Positions 1 to 8,869 of a stretch of 64,000 bases of DNA are shown one piece after another (positions within the stretch are counted from its first letter, which is position 1; each line of letters begins with the position of its first letter). The stretch covers positions 62,001-126,000 of the forward strand of contig JAHHIC010000108.1 of assembly GCA_019359035.1 (NCBI GenBank). Direction: 5' to 3'. The DNA is from Scytonematopsis contorta HA4267-MV1. Lineage in GTDB: Bacteria > Cyanobacteriota > Cyanobacteriia > Cyanobacteriales > Nostocaceae. A program made the translations under genes and the position numbers. Below the pieces are notes generated by a model that was given only the letters and a program-made list of their open reading frames with translations, ran no database searches and was not told the DNA's origin.

Positions 1-2
1 TC

Positions 3-827
3 TTGGACGAAAACAATAAAAAAGTTTGGGAAGTTGTGATTTGCGAGAGTCCGGACGGTATCACTCAAGATGTAAAATCTTTATTTCGTTACACGCAATA
101 TTGCCCTAGTACTCAAGTAAACTCAGTATGGTTAAGAACAGCACTAGAAGAAGCAATTAAAGAGTCCAAGCAACAACCGACACGCATCCGCTTTTTCCGT
201 AGGCAAATGAGTAATATGATTATCAAAGCCTGTAAGGATGCTGGTATTCCCGCACTTCCAAGTCGTAAAACTTTGTTATTAAATCAATGGCTCTTAGAAC
301 GTTTAGAAAAAGTGTATCCAAACGAACCTGGCTATCAAGGTGGAACAAATCCATCTGTACGTTTAGATGCCCCCTTGCCTCAACGTTTGCCAGATGCTTT
401 AGAAATGGAACAATGGGGTTTTGTTACTTTAAAAGCTAGTGATTTCGCTGATATGCCAGAATGGGAAATAGGTTTTGGTGAATCTTTTCCCTTAGATTTG
501 GCGAATATTTCCCCTGACACTCCAATTCCTGGGGTCTTGCTTTTTTCACAAAGAGCTTTACCGATTGCAGCTTGGATGTCGGGATTAGAATTAGCTTGGT
601 TGAAATTTGATAACGGTTCCCAAGGAGCAAGACTAGTATTAGAGACAGGAGCGACAGAAAGCTGGGTTGTAGCAAATACTCGTAACCCCCAACAGCTAGA
701 GCAAGCAGAAAACTTTGAAAAAGCAAAGAAAAAAGCTAACGGTGTGCATTTTATCGGTGTACAATCTAACCCGGAATCAGAATCCTTTGCGGGTTTTTGG
801 CTACTGTGCGAAGTCAGCTTGCCATAA
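3..827 (+). CDS. Tab2/Atab2 family RNA-binding protein (DUF1092), 5' partial
   Basis: Reads as the cyanobacterial homologue of Chlamydomonas Tab2 and Arabidopsis Atab2, RNA-binding factors needed for translation of photosystem I (and II) reaction-centre mRNAs. The visible frame ends with a WLL tripeptide (GFWLLCEV), a hallmark of the family. The TTG at position 3 is only the first possible codon in the window. Family members usually begin about 15 residues earlier with a stretch like IWELDFYSRP, so the true start very probably lies outside. The stop is followed directly by a heptamer repeat array. Identification rests on overall resemblance, with no catalytic motif to confirm it. Confidence 0.85.
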   Translation: MDENNKKVWEVVICESPDGITQDVKSLFRYTQYCPSTQVNSVWLRTALEEAIKESKQQPTRIRFFRRQMSNMIIKACKDAGIPALPSRKTLLLNQWLLERLEKVYPNEPGYQGGTNPSVRLDAPLPQRLPDALEMEQWGFVTLKASDFADMPEWEIGFGESFPLDLANISPDTPIPGVLLFSQRALPIAAWMSGLELAWLKFDNGSQGARLVLETGATESWVVANTRNPQQLEQAENFEKAKKKANGVHFIGVQSNPESESFAGFWLLCEVSLP

Positions 828-880
828 GTTAACTGTTGACGGTTGACGGTTGACGGTTGACTGTTGACGGTTGGCGGTTA
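828..880. repeat. TGTTGAC-type heptamer array (left arm of an inverted pair)
   Basis: About seven degenerate copies of TGTTGAC/GGTTGAC begin at the base after the Tab2 stop codon. A reverse-complement array lies at 974-1057, so the two could fold into one long imperfect hairpin. Heptamer arrays like this are common between genes in Nostocales. Confidence 0.85.
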
Positions 881-973
881 TGTTTTATGAATTACACAGG
901 TAATAAGGAGGCTGCTTCGTCGTCATCCCTCAATCTTCTTCTATAGAATACGCACGCAATGACAGGAAACCCC

Positions 974-1057
974 AGTCAGCAGTTAGCAGTCAACAGTCAA
1001 CAGTTAACAGTTAACAGTCAACAGCCAACCGTCAACCATCAACAGTCAACCGTCAAC
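974..1057. repeat. GTCAACA-type heptamer array (right arm of an inverted pair)
   Basis: About eleven copies of CAGTCAA/CAACCGT variants, the reverse complement of the array at 828-880. It ends ten bases before the ATG of the TldE-like gene, so that gene's leader would begin inside or just after a repeat-derived hairpin. Confidence 0.85.
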
Positions 1058-1067
1058 ATTACAACTC

Positions 1068-2378
1068 ATGGGGTTTCATAATTTATCACAAGATACACTT
1101 GCTGAGCAATTACTTTCACTTGCCCTCAGGTCGGGAGCTGAAGTTGCTGAAGTGTATCAGTCTTTTGGGCATTCAAAGCCAGTTTTTTTTGAAGCAAACC
1201 GTCTAAAACAATTAGAAACCAGTCAATCTGAAGGTACTGCACTGCGTTTGTGGCGAAATGGTCGTCCGGGACTGGCTGTGGCTTATGGACCAGTAGAAGC
1301 GCAAACAATGGTGGAACGCGCTCTTGCTTTGAGCGAACTCAATCAACCAGAAACACCAGAGTTAAATAGCAATTTTCAGCCTCAGTACCCTAACTTAGGA
1401 ACAGATGTACCGATAGAGGTTTTAGTTGACTGGGGTAAAGAAACTACTGCTCTAGTTCGTGAGGTCTACCCTGATGTGTTGTGTCACGGTGACTGGGAAT
1501 GTGATGTAGAGAAAACTAGGCTTGTTAATACTGAAGGATTAGATTGTTATTATACTGACACCACCCTTAGTTGTTACTTATCAGCAGAATGGGTGCGAGG
1601 TGATGATTTTTTGTGCGTTTCCGATGGTCAAATCCAACGAAACTTTCTCCATCCAGATAAATTAGCTCAACAAATAGTACAAAGACTTACTTGGGCAAAA
1701 GAAAATGTTACCCCCGTCAGTGGTCGCGTACCTATTTTGTTTACTTCTAAAGCCGCTGACATGCTATGGGGTACAGTACAAGCAGCTTTGAATGGCAAAC
1801 GAGTATTGGAAAGAGCTTCACCTTGGGCAGAACGTCTAGGTAAACCGGTTATGGCGTCTACATTTACAATTTATCAAGACCCACAAGCTGGTCCTTATAG
1901 TTGTCCCTTTGATGATGAGGGAACACCAACTCAGCCATTAGTATTTATTCAAAATGGAATTTTACAACATTTTTATAGCGACCGCACTACAGGAAAGCAA
2001 CTAGGAATTCGCACCACGGGTAATGGTTTTCGTCCTGGGTTAGGTAGTTACCCGACCCCTGGTCTATTTAATTTTTTAGTTCAACCAGGAAACGGAACAC
2101 TTAGAGATTTAATTAAATATTTAGATGATGGGTTAATTGTAGACCAAATACTGGGTGGGGGTAGCGGTATTTCAGGCGACTTCTCTATTAACGTTGATTT
2201 AGGTTACCAAGTCAAAAACGGAGAAGTATTAGGTCGTATAAAAGATACAATGATAGCAGGCAATGTCTATACAGCACTCAAGCAATTAGTTAAACTGAGT
2301 GGGGATGCAGAGTGGAATGGTTCTTGTTATACATCCTCTTTAATAGTGGAAGGATTATCTAGCATTAGTAAGCAATGA
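1068..2378 (+). CDS. TldD/PmbA family protein, TldE (PmbA)-like subunit
   Basis: A 436-residue member of the TldD/TldE protease family, which in other bacteria unfolds and cleaves peptides such as modified bacteriocin precursors and CcdA. The C-terminal half carries family landmarks: the GGGSGISGDFS glycine stretch near residues 363-373 and an IKDTMIAGN segment. The HExxxH zinc motif of TldD is not visible, so this is best read as the TldE/PmbA partner, which lacks its own zinc site. A TldD partner is not seen nearby. The TGA stop overlaps the start of another heptamer array. Confidence 0.85.
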   Translation: MGFHNLSQDTLAEQLLSLALRSGAEVAEVYQSFGHSKPVFFEANRLKQLETSQSEGTALRLWRNGRPGLAVAYGPVEAQTMVERALALSELNQPETPELNSNFQPQYPNLGTDVPIEVLVDWGKETTALVREVYPDVLCHGDWECDVEKTRLVNTEGLDCYYTDTTLSCYLSAEWVRGDDFLCVSDGQIQRNFLHPDKLAQQIVQRLTWAKENVTPVSGRVPILFTSKAADMLWGTVQAALNGKRVLERASPWAERLGKPVMASTFTIYQDPQAGPYSCPFDDEGTPTQPLVFIQNGILQHFYSDRTTGKQLGIRTTGNGFRPGLGSYPTPGLFNFLVQPGNGTLRDLIKYLDDGLIVDQILGGGSGISGDFSINVDLGYQVKNGEVLGRIKDTMIAGNVYTALKQLVKLSGDAEWNGSCYTSSLIVEGLSSISKQ

Positions 2379-2379
2379 C

Positions 2380-2407
2380 TGTTGACTGTTGACTGTTGAC
2401 TGTTGAC
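2380..2407. repeat. Four perfect TGTTGAC heptamers
   Basis: Four tandem TGTTGAC copies start right after the TldE-like stop codon; same family as 828-880, 974-1057 and 48955-49062. Confidence 0.9.
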
Positions 2408-2421
2408 CAAATTTAAAAGTA

Positions 2422-2478
2422 ATTGCGAATTGCGAATTGCGTTCGCGCAGCGTGCCGCTTCGGCATATTGCGAATTGT
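2422..2478. repeat. GCGAATT repeat with palindromic core
   Basis: Three GCGAATT units and a fourth after a GC-rich palindromic core (GTTCGCGCAGCGTGCCGC). This is a common short dispersed repeat type in Nostoc-like genomes. Confidence 0.7.
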
Positions 2479-2548
2479 TTACTCCCCATTCCCCCCCCGT
2501 AGCTGTTATCCTTGATTTTTTACTTTTCACCTTTTACTTTTAACTTTT

Positions 2549-5218
2549 ATGTTGCTTTCTGTGCTAACTCAGCGCTTTCGTGGTTGGTGGCAACCGAGAA
2601 AAGGTTTAGCGATTGCAGAAGCTTGTGTTATAGGTGTTGTCGCTGCGTTATCTGCTGTATTTCTTAAGTTTGGTTCGGGATATCTGGGAACATGGCGAGT
2701 TCATAGCTCTCAGCTTTTACCCGGATGGTTGGTACTACCTGCTATTGGACTTTGCTTTGGATTCTTGTCTGGCTGGTTGGTAGAAAGGTTTGCTCCAGAA
2801 GCTTCGGGTAGTGGTATTCCCCAAGTTAAAGCTTCTCTTGCGAATATACCCATAACTCTATCTTGGAGGGTCGCATTAGTTAAATTAGTTAGTGCCATGA
2901 TTGCTTTGGGGTCTGGAATAACCCTAGGAAGGCAGGGTCCCACTGTTCATGTTGGTGCTGGTTTAGCTGCTGGGCTAAGTCGTTGGGTTCCTACCTCTCC
3001 TGACCATCGACGACAAATGATTGCCGCTGGTGCTGGTGCTGGTTTGGCTGCGGCTTTTAATGCTCCCCTTGCTGGTGTGCTATTTATCGTAGAAGAATTA
3101 TTACAGGATTTATCAGGGTTAACTTTGGGAACTGCTATCCTTGCTTCGTTTATTGGTGGAGTTATCTCTCGGCTCTTAGGTGGTGGCAGTTTACAACTTA
3201 ATACTCAATGGACTTACTATAGTAGCAGATTTTCTATTTCTGAACTTCCTTTCTTTTTGCTGTTAGGCATTCTTGCTGGATTATTCGCAGCTTTATTTCA
3301 TCGCGGTTTGATTGCAAGTATCCTTATATACCGAAGATTACACATTAGTTTACCGCTACGAGTTGCGTTAGCGGGCTTTTTATCAGGTGTTATTGTAGCG
3401 ATGCTGCCAGTAGCTTTCCGTGATAATAACGGTTTGAGAGAGTATGTAATTACAGGGTCTGCCAATACACCCTTAGCAGCTATTGGTTTCGTATCACAAT
3501 TTATTCTGACTTTAGTCGCTTTTGGTTCCGGTGCTCCTGGAGGATTATTTGCACCAAGTTTGATTCTTGGGTCTACTTTAGGTTATTTAGTGGGTGTGTC
3601 AGAACACCATATTTTAGGAATAGGTTCACCTACGACCTATGCTCTAGCTGGAATGGGAGCTTTTTTTAGTGGTGTTTCCAAAGTCCCAATCACGGCTATT
3701 GTAATTGTGTTTGAAATGACGACAGATTTTAATTTGGTGTTGCCGTTAATGATAGGTTCGGTTACATCATATTTGGTAGCGGATAAAGTTGTGCCCGGTT
3801 CTTTATATGAAAAACTTTTGCTGTTGAATGGTGTTTCTCTAAAAAAACAAGTCACTGATGGGACTTTAACTAATTTGACTGCTAAAAGTGTTATGCAGGA
3901 ACGGGTAGAAACTGTCGATGCGGAAATGACTTTAGATGAAGCAGTGAAGGTGTTTTATGCCTCTCAGCATCGGGGTTTTCCAGTAATGGATGATGGGGGG
4001 TTAGTTGGAATTATTACTCAGTCTGATTTGTTGAAAATACGAGAACAAAATTTAAATCTAGATTCTCCTATCACGGAGATTATGACGCACCAACCGATTA
4101 CTGTTAAACCCACCAGCAAGTTAAGTAATGTATTATATTTGCTCGACCGCTATCAAATTGGACGTTTGCCAGTAGTTGATGGACATAAGTTGTTAGGGAT
4201 TATCAGTCGTGCTGATATTATTCGTGCTGAAGCCCATTTTCTTAATTGCGAAAACGAATCTTCTGGCCCACGTCCAGCTCCTTCCTATGTGGTTTACCAA
4301 ACTCAATCACCAAGTGTCGGTCAAGGACGTATACTTGTAACTGTAGCAAATCCCGAAACAGCGGCAACTCTTTTGGAAATGGCTGCAGCAATTGCTCGTG
4401 ATAGACATTATGAAATCGAGTGCTTGCAAGTAATACTGACTTCTCGTCAAAGTTCTCCTTCTGAAACGACTGTCACGACAACAAAAAGCCGTAGAATATT
4501 GCGACAAGCTGAATTTTTGGGCAAAAAATGGAAAATTCCCACCCATACCCAAATCAGAGTAGCTCATAATGTAGGAGAAGCTATTTTAGAAACAATCAAA
4601 TCCCGTCATATAGACATTATCATTATGGGGTGGAAAGGAAATACTTCCACCCCTAATCGTATTTTTGGGGATGTTGTAGATACAATTATTCGTCAAGCTA
4701 CCTGCGAAGTAATGTTGGTAAAATTGGCAAACCATAGTAATTCCCCATTCCCTATTCCCCATTCCCTACTCCCTACAGACCGAATAAATTCGGTCTCTAC
4801 CCACTCCCCACTCCAATTCAATAGTTGGTTAGTACCAATGGCTGGGGGGCCAAATGCTTGGTTAGCGATAAAGTTATTACCTGCGTTGGTGACTTTGGGA
4901 AATAATTCTAAAATTCGTTTGACACGGGTATTTAAACCTTCGGAGTCTGAACCAGATTTGAGTGTTTTAGAAAAAGCTGTTCGTCATTTGATTCGTCGTC
5001 GTCGGCTTTCTACAACTGTTATATCTGCTCCGGTGAAAGCTAACTCTGTTGCGGAAGGGGTTATTAAATTAGTAAATACCGAAAAATATGATGTAGTAAT
5101 TATTGGGGCTACTCGTGAGAGTATGTTGCAACGAGCGTTTAAGGGGAATATTCCAGGGGCTATTGCTTCGGGGGTTCATAGTACGGTGATTTTAGTACGG
5201 GGAGCGATTAGTAAGTAG
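2549..5218 (+). CDS. CLC chloride transporter/channel with CBS pair and universal-stress domains
   Basis: An 889-residue inner-membrane protein. Residues 1-435 form the CLC core with GSGIP (chloride filter), GRQGP, PLAGVLFIVEE and GGLFAP motifs. Residues about 445-570 hold two CBS units (VMQERVETV and IMTHQPITV), which usually bind adenine nucleotides. Residues about 595-730 and 760-889 look like two universal-stress (UspA) domains. Two key sites differ from E. coli ClC-ec1: the gating Glu of GREGP is Gln129, and the Tyr before the last filter helix is Phe394. The inner proton-relay Glu pair (182-183) is kept. Between the two Usp domains a non-coding-type repeat (4741-4815) has become part of the frame. 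Start: ATG without a clear Shine-Dalgarno. Confidence 0.93.
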   Translation: MLLSVLTQRFRGWWQPRKGLAIAEACVIGVVAALSAVFLKFGSGYLGTWRVHSSQLLPGWLVLPAIGLCFGFLSGWLVERFAPEASGSGIPQVKASLANIPITLSWRVALVKLVSAMIALGSGITLGRQGPTVHVGAGLAAGLSRWVPTSPDHRRQMIAAGAGAGLAAAFNAPLAGVLFIVEELLQDLSGLTLGTAILASFIGGVISRLLGGGSLQLNTQWTYYSSRFSISELPFFLLLGILAGLFAALFHRGLIASILIYRRLHISLPLRVALAGFLSGVIVAMLPVAFRDNNGLREYVITGSANTPLAAIGFVSQFILTLVAFGSGAPGGLFAPSLILGSTLGYLVGVSEHHILGIGSPTTYALAGMGAFFSGVSKVPITAIVIVFEMTTDFNLVLPLMIGSVTSYLVADKVVPGSLYEKLLLLNGVSLKKQVTDGTLTNLTAKSVMQERVETVDAEMTLDEAVKVFYASQHRGFPVMDDGGLVGIITQSDLLKIREQNLNLDSPITEIMTHQPITVKPTSKLSNVLYLLDRYQIGRLPVVDGHKLLGIISRADIIRAEAHFLNCENESSGPRPAPSYVVYQTQSPSVGQGRILVTVANPETAATLLEMAAAIARDRHYEIECLQVILTSRQSSPSETTVTTTKSRRILRQAEFLGKKWKIPTHTQIRVAHNVGEAILETIKSRHIDIIIMGWKGNTSTPNRIFGDVVDTIIRQATCEVMLVKLANHSNSPFPIPHSLLPTDRINSVSTHSPLQFNSWLVPMAGGPNAWLAIKLLPALVTLGNNSKIRLTRVFKPSESEPDLSVLEKAVRHLIRRRRLSTTVISAPVKANSVAEGVIKLVNTEKYDVVIIGATRESMLQRAFKGNIPGAIASGVHSTVILVRGAISK
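4741..4815. repeat. Intergenic-type repeat embedded in the CLC reading frame
   Basis: CCCCATTCCCTATTCCCC-like runs flank an interrupted palindrome (AGACCGAAT at 4777-4785 and ATTCGGTCT at 4788-4796). Both components occur elsewhere only between genes. Here the insert stays in frame and adds a low-complexity linker rich in Pro, Ser and His between the two Usp domains. Confidence 0.8.
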
Positions 5219-5265
5219 AGACCTAACCCCCCTACCCCCCTTCCCTGCAAGGGAAGGGGGGAAGT
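5219..5265. repeat. CCTAACCCCC...CTTCCC hairpin repeat, copy 1
   Basis: Dispersed C-rich repeat with a stem CCCTTCCCT / AGGGAAGGG right after the CLC stop; related copies at 34645, 34757, 34849, 58643 and 60366. Its position could let it act as a transcript end, but no T-run follows. Confidence 0.8.
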
Positions 5266-5403
5266 AAAAGATAATATTTTGTTTGTATTAACGTCCAGAT
5301 ATACAAGTTAAATTTTTTAAATTTTACAATCTAAGGTATTTATTTATGTTTATAAAATATTAAATGAAGGTTTAATATCAGGTGCATCTGCAAGGGGTTA
5401 TTC

Positions 5404-8265
5404 ATGATAAATAAGTACTATGAAAACTTGTACTTAAAGTTTGTAATTACGAGTTCGGTTGCAGTTAAAATCACGCTTGCACTTGGCTTGAACAGCGCTT
5501 TTGCTCAAATTACCCCAGATACAACATTATCTAATATTTCTAATGTTAATTTAGAGAATAATGTCAGAACTATCACTGGTGGAACTCAAGCTGGTGGTAA
5601 TCTTTTCCATAGTTTTCAAGAATTTTCTGTTCCAACAAACACCACAGCTTATTTTAATAATACCACAGATATTCAAAATATACTGACGCGAGTAACGGGT
5701 GGGTCAGTCTCAAATATTGATGGAATAATTCGTGCTAATGGTAAAGCAAATTTGTTTTTAATAAACCCCAGTGGAATTATTTTTGGACAAAATGCACAGT
5801 TAAATATTGATGGTTCTTTTTTGGGTACAACAGCTAACGGACTTCAATTTGGTAGCTTAGGAAATTTCAGCGCAACAAACCCAGAAGCTCCTTCTCCAAT
5901 ACTTAGAATTAATCCTTCTGCTTTATTATTTAACCAAATTGTAACCGCACCAATTGAAAATAATTCAACAGTAACTGGAGGAAAAAAAACAGCGGAATTC
6001 GATGTAAAGGGTTTACGTGTACCGGATGGAAAAAGCTTACTGCTTGTTGGTGGCAATATCACTATGAATGGTTCTGGTTTAAATGCTTATGGTGGAAGAG
6101 TTGAGTTGGGAGGATTAGCTTCTTCTGGAACGGTGGGTTTAACTGTAGATAATAATAATTTGAGTTTGAGTTTTCCTGAAAAAGTTACACGAGCAGATAT
6201 ATCCCTTACTAATGGAGCTTTTGTAGGTGTGCAAGCTGCTGGAGGGGGTAGCATTGTAGTCAACGCTCGCGATTTGGAAATTTTGGGAGGGAGTCAGCTT
6301 TTTGGTGGTTTTGGGATAGGTTTGGGGATGCCTAATTCTATTGCGGGAAATATTATACTCAATGTTACAGGAAAAATAAGAATTGTTGGGGAAGATAGTG
6401 GTGTATTTAATAATGTGCGACAACAAGCACGAGGTCAAGGTGGGAATGTAATTGTTAATACTGGTGAATTGATTGTTCGTGATGGGGGAGGAATTAGTGC
6501 TTCTACATCCGGTTTAGGAAATTCAGGGGATTTGATAGTTAATGCTTCCGACTCTGTGGTTTTAGAGGGAGAAGGTTCTAACTATCCTGGGGGTTTATTG
6601 GCTCAAGTAAATACCGAAGGTACGGGAAATGGGGGTAACTTGAACGTAGTAACTAGACGCTTAACTGTTAGCAATGGTAGTAAAGTACAGGCTTCTACTT
6701 TTAGTCAATCACCTGGAGGGAAAGCTGGTAATTTATTTATTCGTGCAGAAGAAATAGAAGTATTGGGTACACAAACTTCTTTTTATAGTACTGGCATTTT
6801 TGCTGCAGTTTCCAGAGCTGATATTCCTGGTTTACCTTCACTTATAGGTAAAGGAAGTGGTGGTAGTTTAACTATTGAAACTGGACGTTTGAGTATTACT
6901 GGTGGAGGAGAAGTATCAGCTTCTACTCTTGGTGAGGGTAAAGGGGGAAATTTAACCGTCACAGCAAAAACAATAGAATTATTTGGTAGTTACTTGTCTG
7001 CGAATGCTGAGGAAGGTTCTGCTGGAGATGCGGGTAAGCTAACAATTAATACAGGGTCATTAGCTGTACGAGGTGGCTCACAAGTTAGTGCTTCTACATC
7101 TGGTAGAGGAAACTCTGGGGATTTGACTATTCACGCTTCCGACTCTGTAATTTTAGATGGAGAAGGACCAAACTTTCCTGGGGGTTTATTTGCTCAAATT
7201 AATACCGAAGGTACGGGAAATGGGGGTAATTTGAATATCGAAACCAGACGTTTGAGTGTGAGTGATGGCAGCAAAATACAGGTTTCTAGTTTTAGTCAAT
7301 CACCAACGGTAAAAGCTGGTAATTTGTTTATTCGTGCAGACGAAATAGAAGTTTTGGGTACGCCAACATCTTTTTATAGTACTGGTATTTTTGCTGAAGT
7401 TTCTAGAACTGATGTTCCTGGTTATGCTTCAATTCTAGGTAAAGGAACTGGTGGTAATGTTAATATAAATGCTAATTTTATTCATCTGCAAAACCAAGGT
7501 ATGTTAGGCGCTCAATCTGTATCTGGTGGTGCTGGTAATATTGACTTGCAAGTTAGAGATTTATTATTACTAAGCAATAACAGTTCCATTTCAACAACAG
7601 CTGGAACTGAAAGAGAAGGGGGTGACGGCGGTAACATAACTATTAATATTTCTAATGGTTTTATTGTTGCTAGACCTAACCAAAACAACGACATCACCGC
7701 AAATGCTTTTACTGGAAGGGGTGGCAAAGTTGAGATTAATACGAGTGGTATTTTTGGTATGCAGTTGCTTAGTAGAAAAGATTTAGAACGTTTAAATCAA
7801 ATTAATCCTGAAAATCTCTCTACTAATGATATTACAGCTGTTTCCCAGGAGAATCCAACTTTAAGTGGAACTGTAAATATCAACACTCCTGATGTTGACC
7901 CCAATAGAGGATTAGTTGAACTTCCTACTAATTTAGTTGATGTGGTTAGGCAAATTTCTACTGCTTGTGTCCCAGGTGGTGAATATACTAAAAATTATTT
8001 TACTGTTACGGGACGAGGGGGAATACCTGATAGTCCCACAGAAATATTGCAAGATACAAACACTATTGTTGATTGGATAAATCTCCCTCAAAATAGAGAA
8101 ATTTTGTCTTCGGGACAAGCTGGCAACTCTTCTCAGACTAAACCTCAATCAACATCTGGTACTCGTAATATTGTAGAAGCCAATGGTTTTGTAACTGATA
8201 CTCAGGGGAAAATACATTTGGTGGTTTGTCCAAATCGTGCGAGTTTCAAAGAAGTTAAAAATTAA
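5404..8265 (+). CDS. Filamentous-haemagglutinin N-terminal domain exoprotein (TpsA-like)
   Basis: A 953-residue secreted protein. It has a signal peptide (residues 1-34, cleavage after NSAFA), then the two-partner-secretion domain (about 35-165) with the NPSG turn near residue 121 that matches the NPNG motif needed for outer-membrane export. A glycine/asparagine-rich beta-helix follows. A block of about 197 residues is duplicated in tandem (about 346-490 and 543-687, each with SASTSG, GNGGNLN and FYSTGIF). The end has the ACVPGG motif typical of cyanobacterial members. No TpsB transporter gene is visible nearby. Start supported by AAGGGG about seven bases upstream. A role in adhesion or the sheath is inference. 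Confidence 0.9.
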   Translation: MINKYYENLYLKFVITSSVAVKITLALGLNSAFAQITPDTTLSNISNVNLENNVRTITGGTQAGGNLFHSFQEFSVPTNTTAYFNNTTDIQNILTRVTGGSVSNIDGIIRANGKANLFLINPSGIIFGQNAQLNIDGSFLGTTANGLQFGSLGNFSATNPEAPSPILRINPSALLFNQIVTAPIENNSTVTGGKKTAEFDVKGLRVPDGKSLLLVGGNITMNGSGLNAYGGRVELGGLASSGTVGLTVDNNNLSLSFPEKVTRADISLTNGAFVGVQAAGGGSIVVNARDLEILGGSQLFGGFGIGLGMPNSIAGNIILNVTGKIRIVGEDSGVFNNVRQQARGQGGNVIVNTGELIVRDGGGISASTSGLGNSGDLIVNASDSVVLEGEGSNYPGGLLAQVNTEGTGNGGNLNVVTRRLTVSNGSKVQASTFSQSPGGKAGNLFIRAEEIEVLGTQTSFYSTGIFAAVSRADIPGLPSLIGKGSGGSLTIETGRLSITGGGEVSASTLGEGKGGNLTVTAKTIELFGSYLSANAEEGSAGDAGKLTINTGSLAVRGGSQVSASTSGRGNSGDLTIHASDSVILDGEGPNFPGGLFAQINTEGTGNGGNLNIETRRLSVSDGSKIQVSSFSQSPTVKAGNLFIRADEIEVLGTPTSFYSTGIFAEVSRTDVPGYASILGKGTGGNVNINANFIHLQNQGMLGAQSVSGGAGNIDLQVRDLLLLSNNSSISTTAGTEREGGDGGNITINISNGFIVARPNQNNDITANAFTGRGGKVEINTSGIFGMQLLSRKDLERLNQINPENLSTNDITAVSQENPTLSGTVNINTPDVDPNRGLVELPTNLVDVVRQISTACVPGGEYTKNYFTVTGRGGIPDSPTEILQDTNTIVDWINLPQNREILSSGQAGNSSQTKPQSTSGTRNIVEANGFVTDTQGKIHLVVCPNRASFKEVKN

Positions 8266-8447
8266 ATGCATTATTCTTAACTCCTTTAACAAGTAGAATC
8301 AACAGTTAGCGCAGTATTTGCGAACAATTGGTGTAGACCCTGATAATTTGCCAATTGGTAATTCATGAATTTCGCCAAATTGTGTGTACTTTGTCCGCCA
8401 ATATTTGCTATACTAATAATTAAATCCGTAAAAATCCGGAATTATTT

Positions 8448-8540
8448 ATGCCAGAATCATCATCTGCAAAAAATTACCGTATTGATTTAAGAGTTACCCA
8501 AGAGCAAAAAGAATTACTGGAGCGTGCAGCAAGTATTTAA
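8448..8540 (+). pseudogene. N-terminal fragment of a DUF1778 (TacA-like) antitoxin
   Basis: Thirty codons starting MPESSSAKNYRIDLRVTQEQ match the ribbon-helix-helix N-terminus of DUF1778 antitoxins, which bind DNA and neutralise GNAT toxins. The frame stops after only 30 residues where about 90 are expected. It runs directly into the C-terminal part of a GNAT toxin in another frame, so one deletion appears to have joined the start of the antitoxin to the end of its toxin. A short in-frame remnant (QYLRTIGVDPDNLPIGN) lies just upstream at about 8310-8368. Confidence 0.7.
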
Positions 8541-8841
8541 ATCACTTCCTGAATCTTATCAACGTGGTATGCCTAATTATCCCGTCCCTGCTATCCTGAT
8601 TGGAAAATTAGCTGTAAATAATTCAGTAAAAGAACAAGCTTTAGGAACCGAGTTATTAGTAGATGCTCTCTTTCGTGCGGTTCGTGCTTCGCAAGAAATA
8701 GATATATACGCTGTAAGAGTTGATGCTATAGATTCCCAAGCAAAAGAATTTTATCTCCAGCATGAGTTTATTCCTTTTTTAGATAATCAACTTTCATTAT
8801 TTCTACCAATCGAAAGTATACTCCAACAGTTTGTTGTTTGA
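8536..8841 (+). pseudogene. C-terminal fragment of a GNAT toxin (TacT-like acetyltransferase)
   Basis: The frame from SLPESYQRGMPNYPVPAILI onward matches the second half of GNAT toxins that pair with DUF1778 antitoxins. These acetylate aminoacyl-tRNA. Conserved pieces include PVPAILIGKLAV, LLVDALFRA and the ending FYLQHEFIPF. About 60 N-terminal residues are missing, and the acetyl-CoA loop reads KEQALGTE, which lacks the usual QxxGxG/A pattern. A longer open frame from 8524 merely runs through the deletion point. It is very unlikely to be active. Confidence 0.7.
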
Positions 8842-8869
8842 ACTTTTAACTTCTTACTTTTAATGTATT

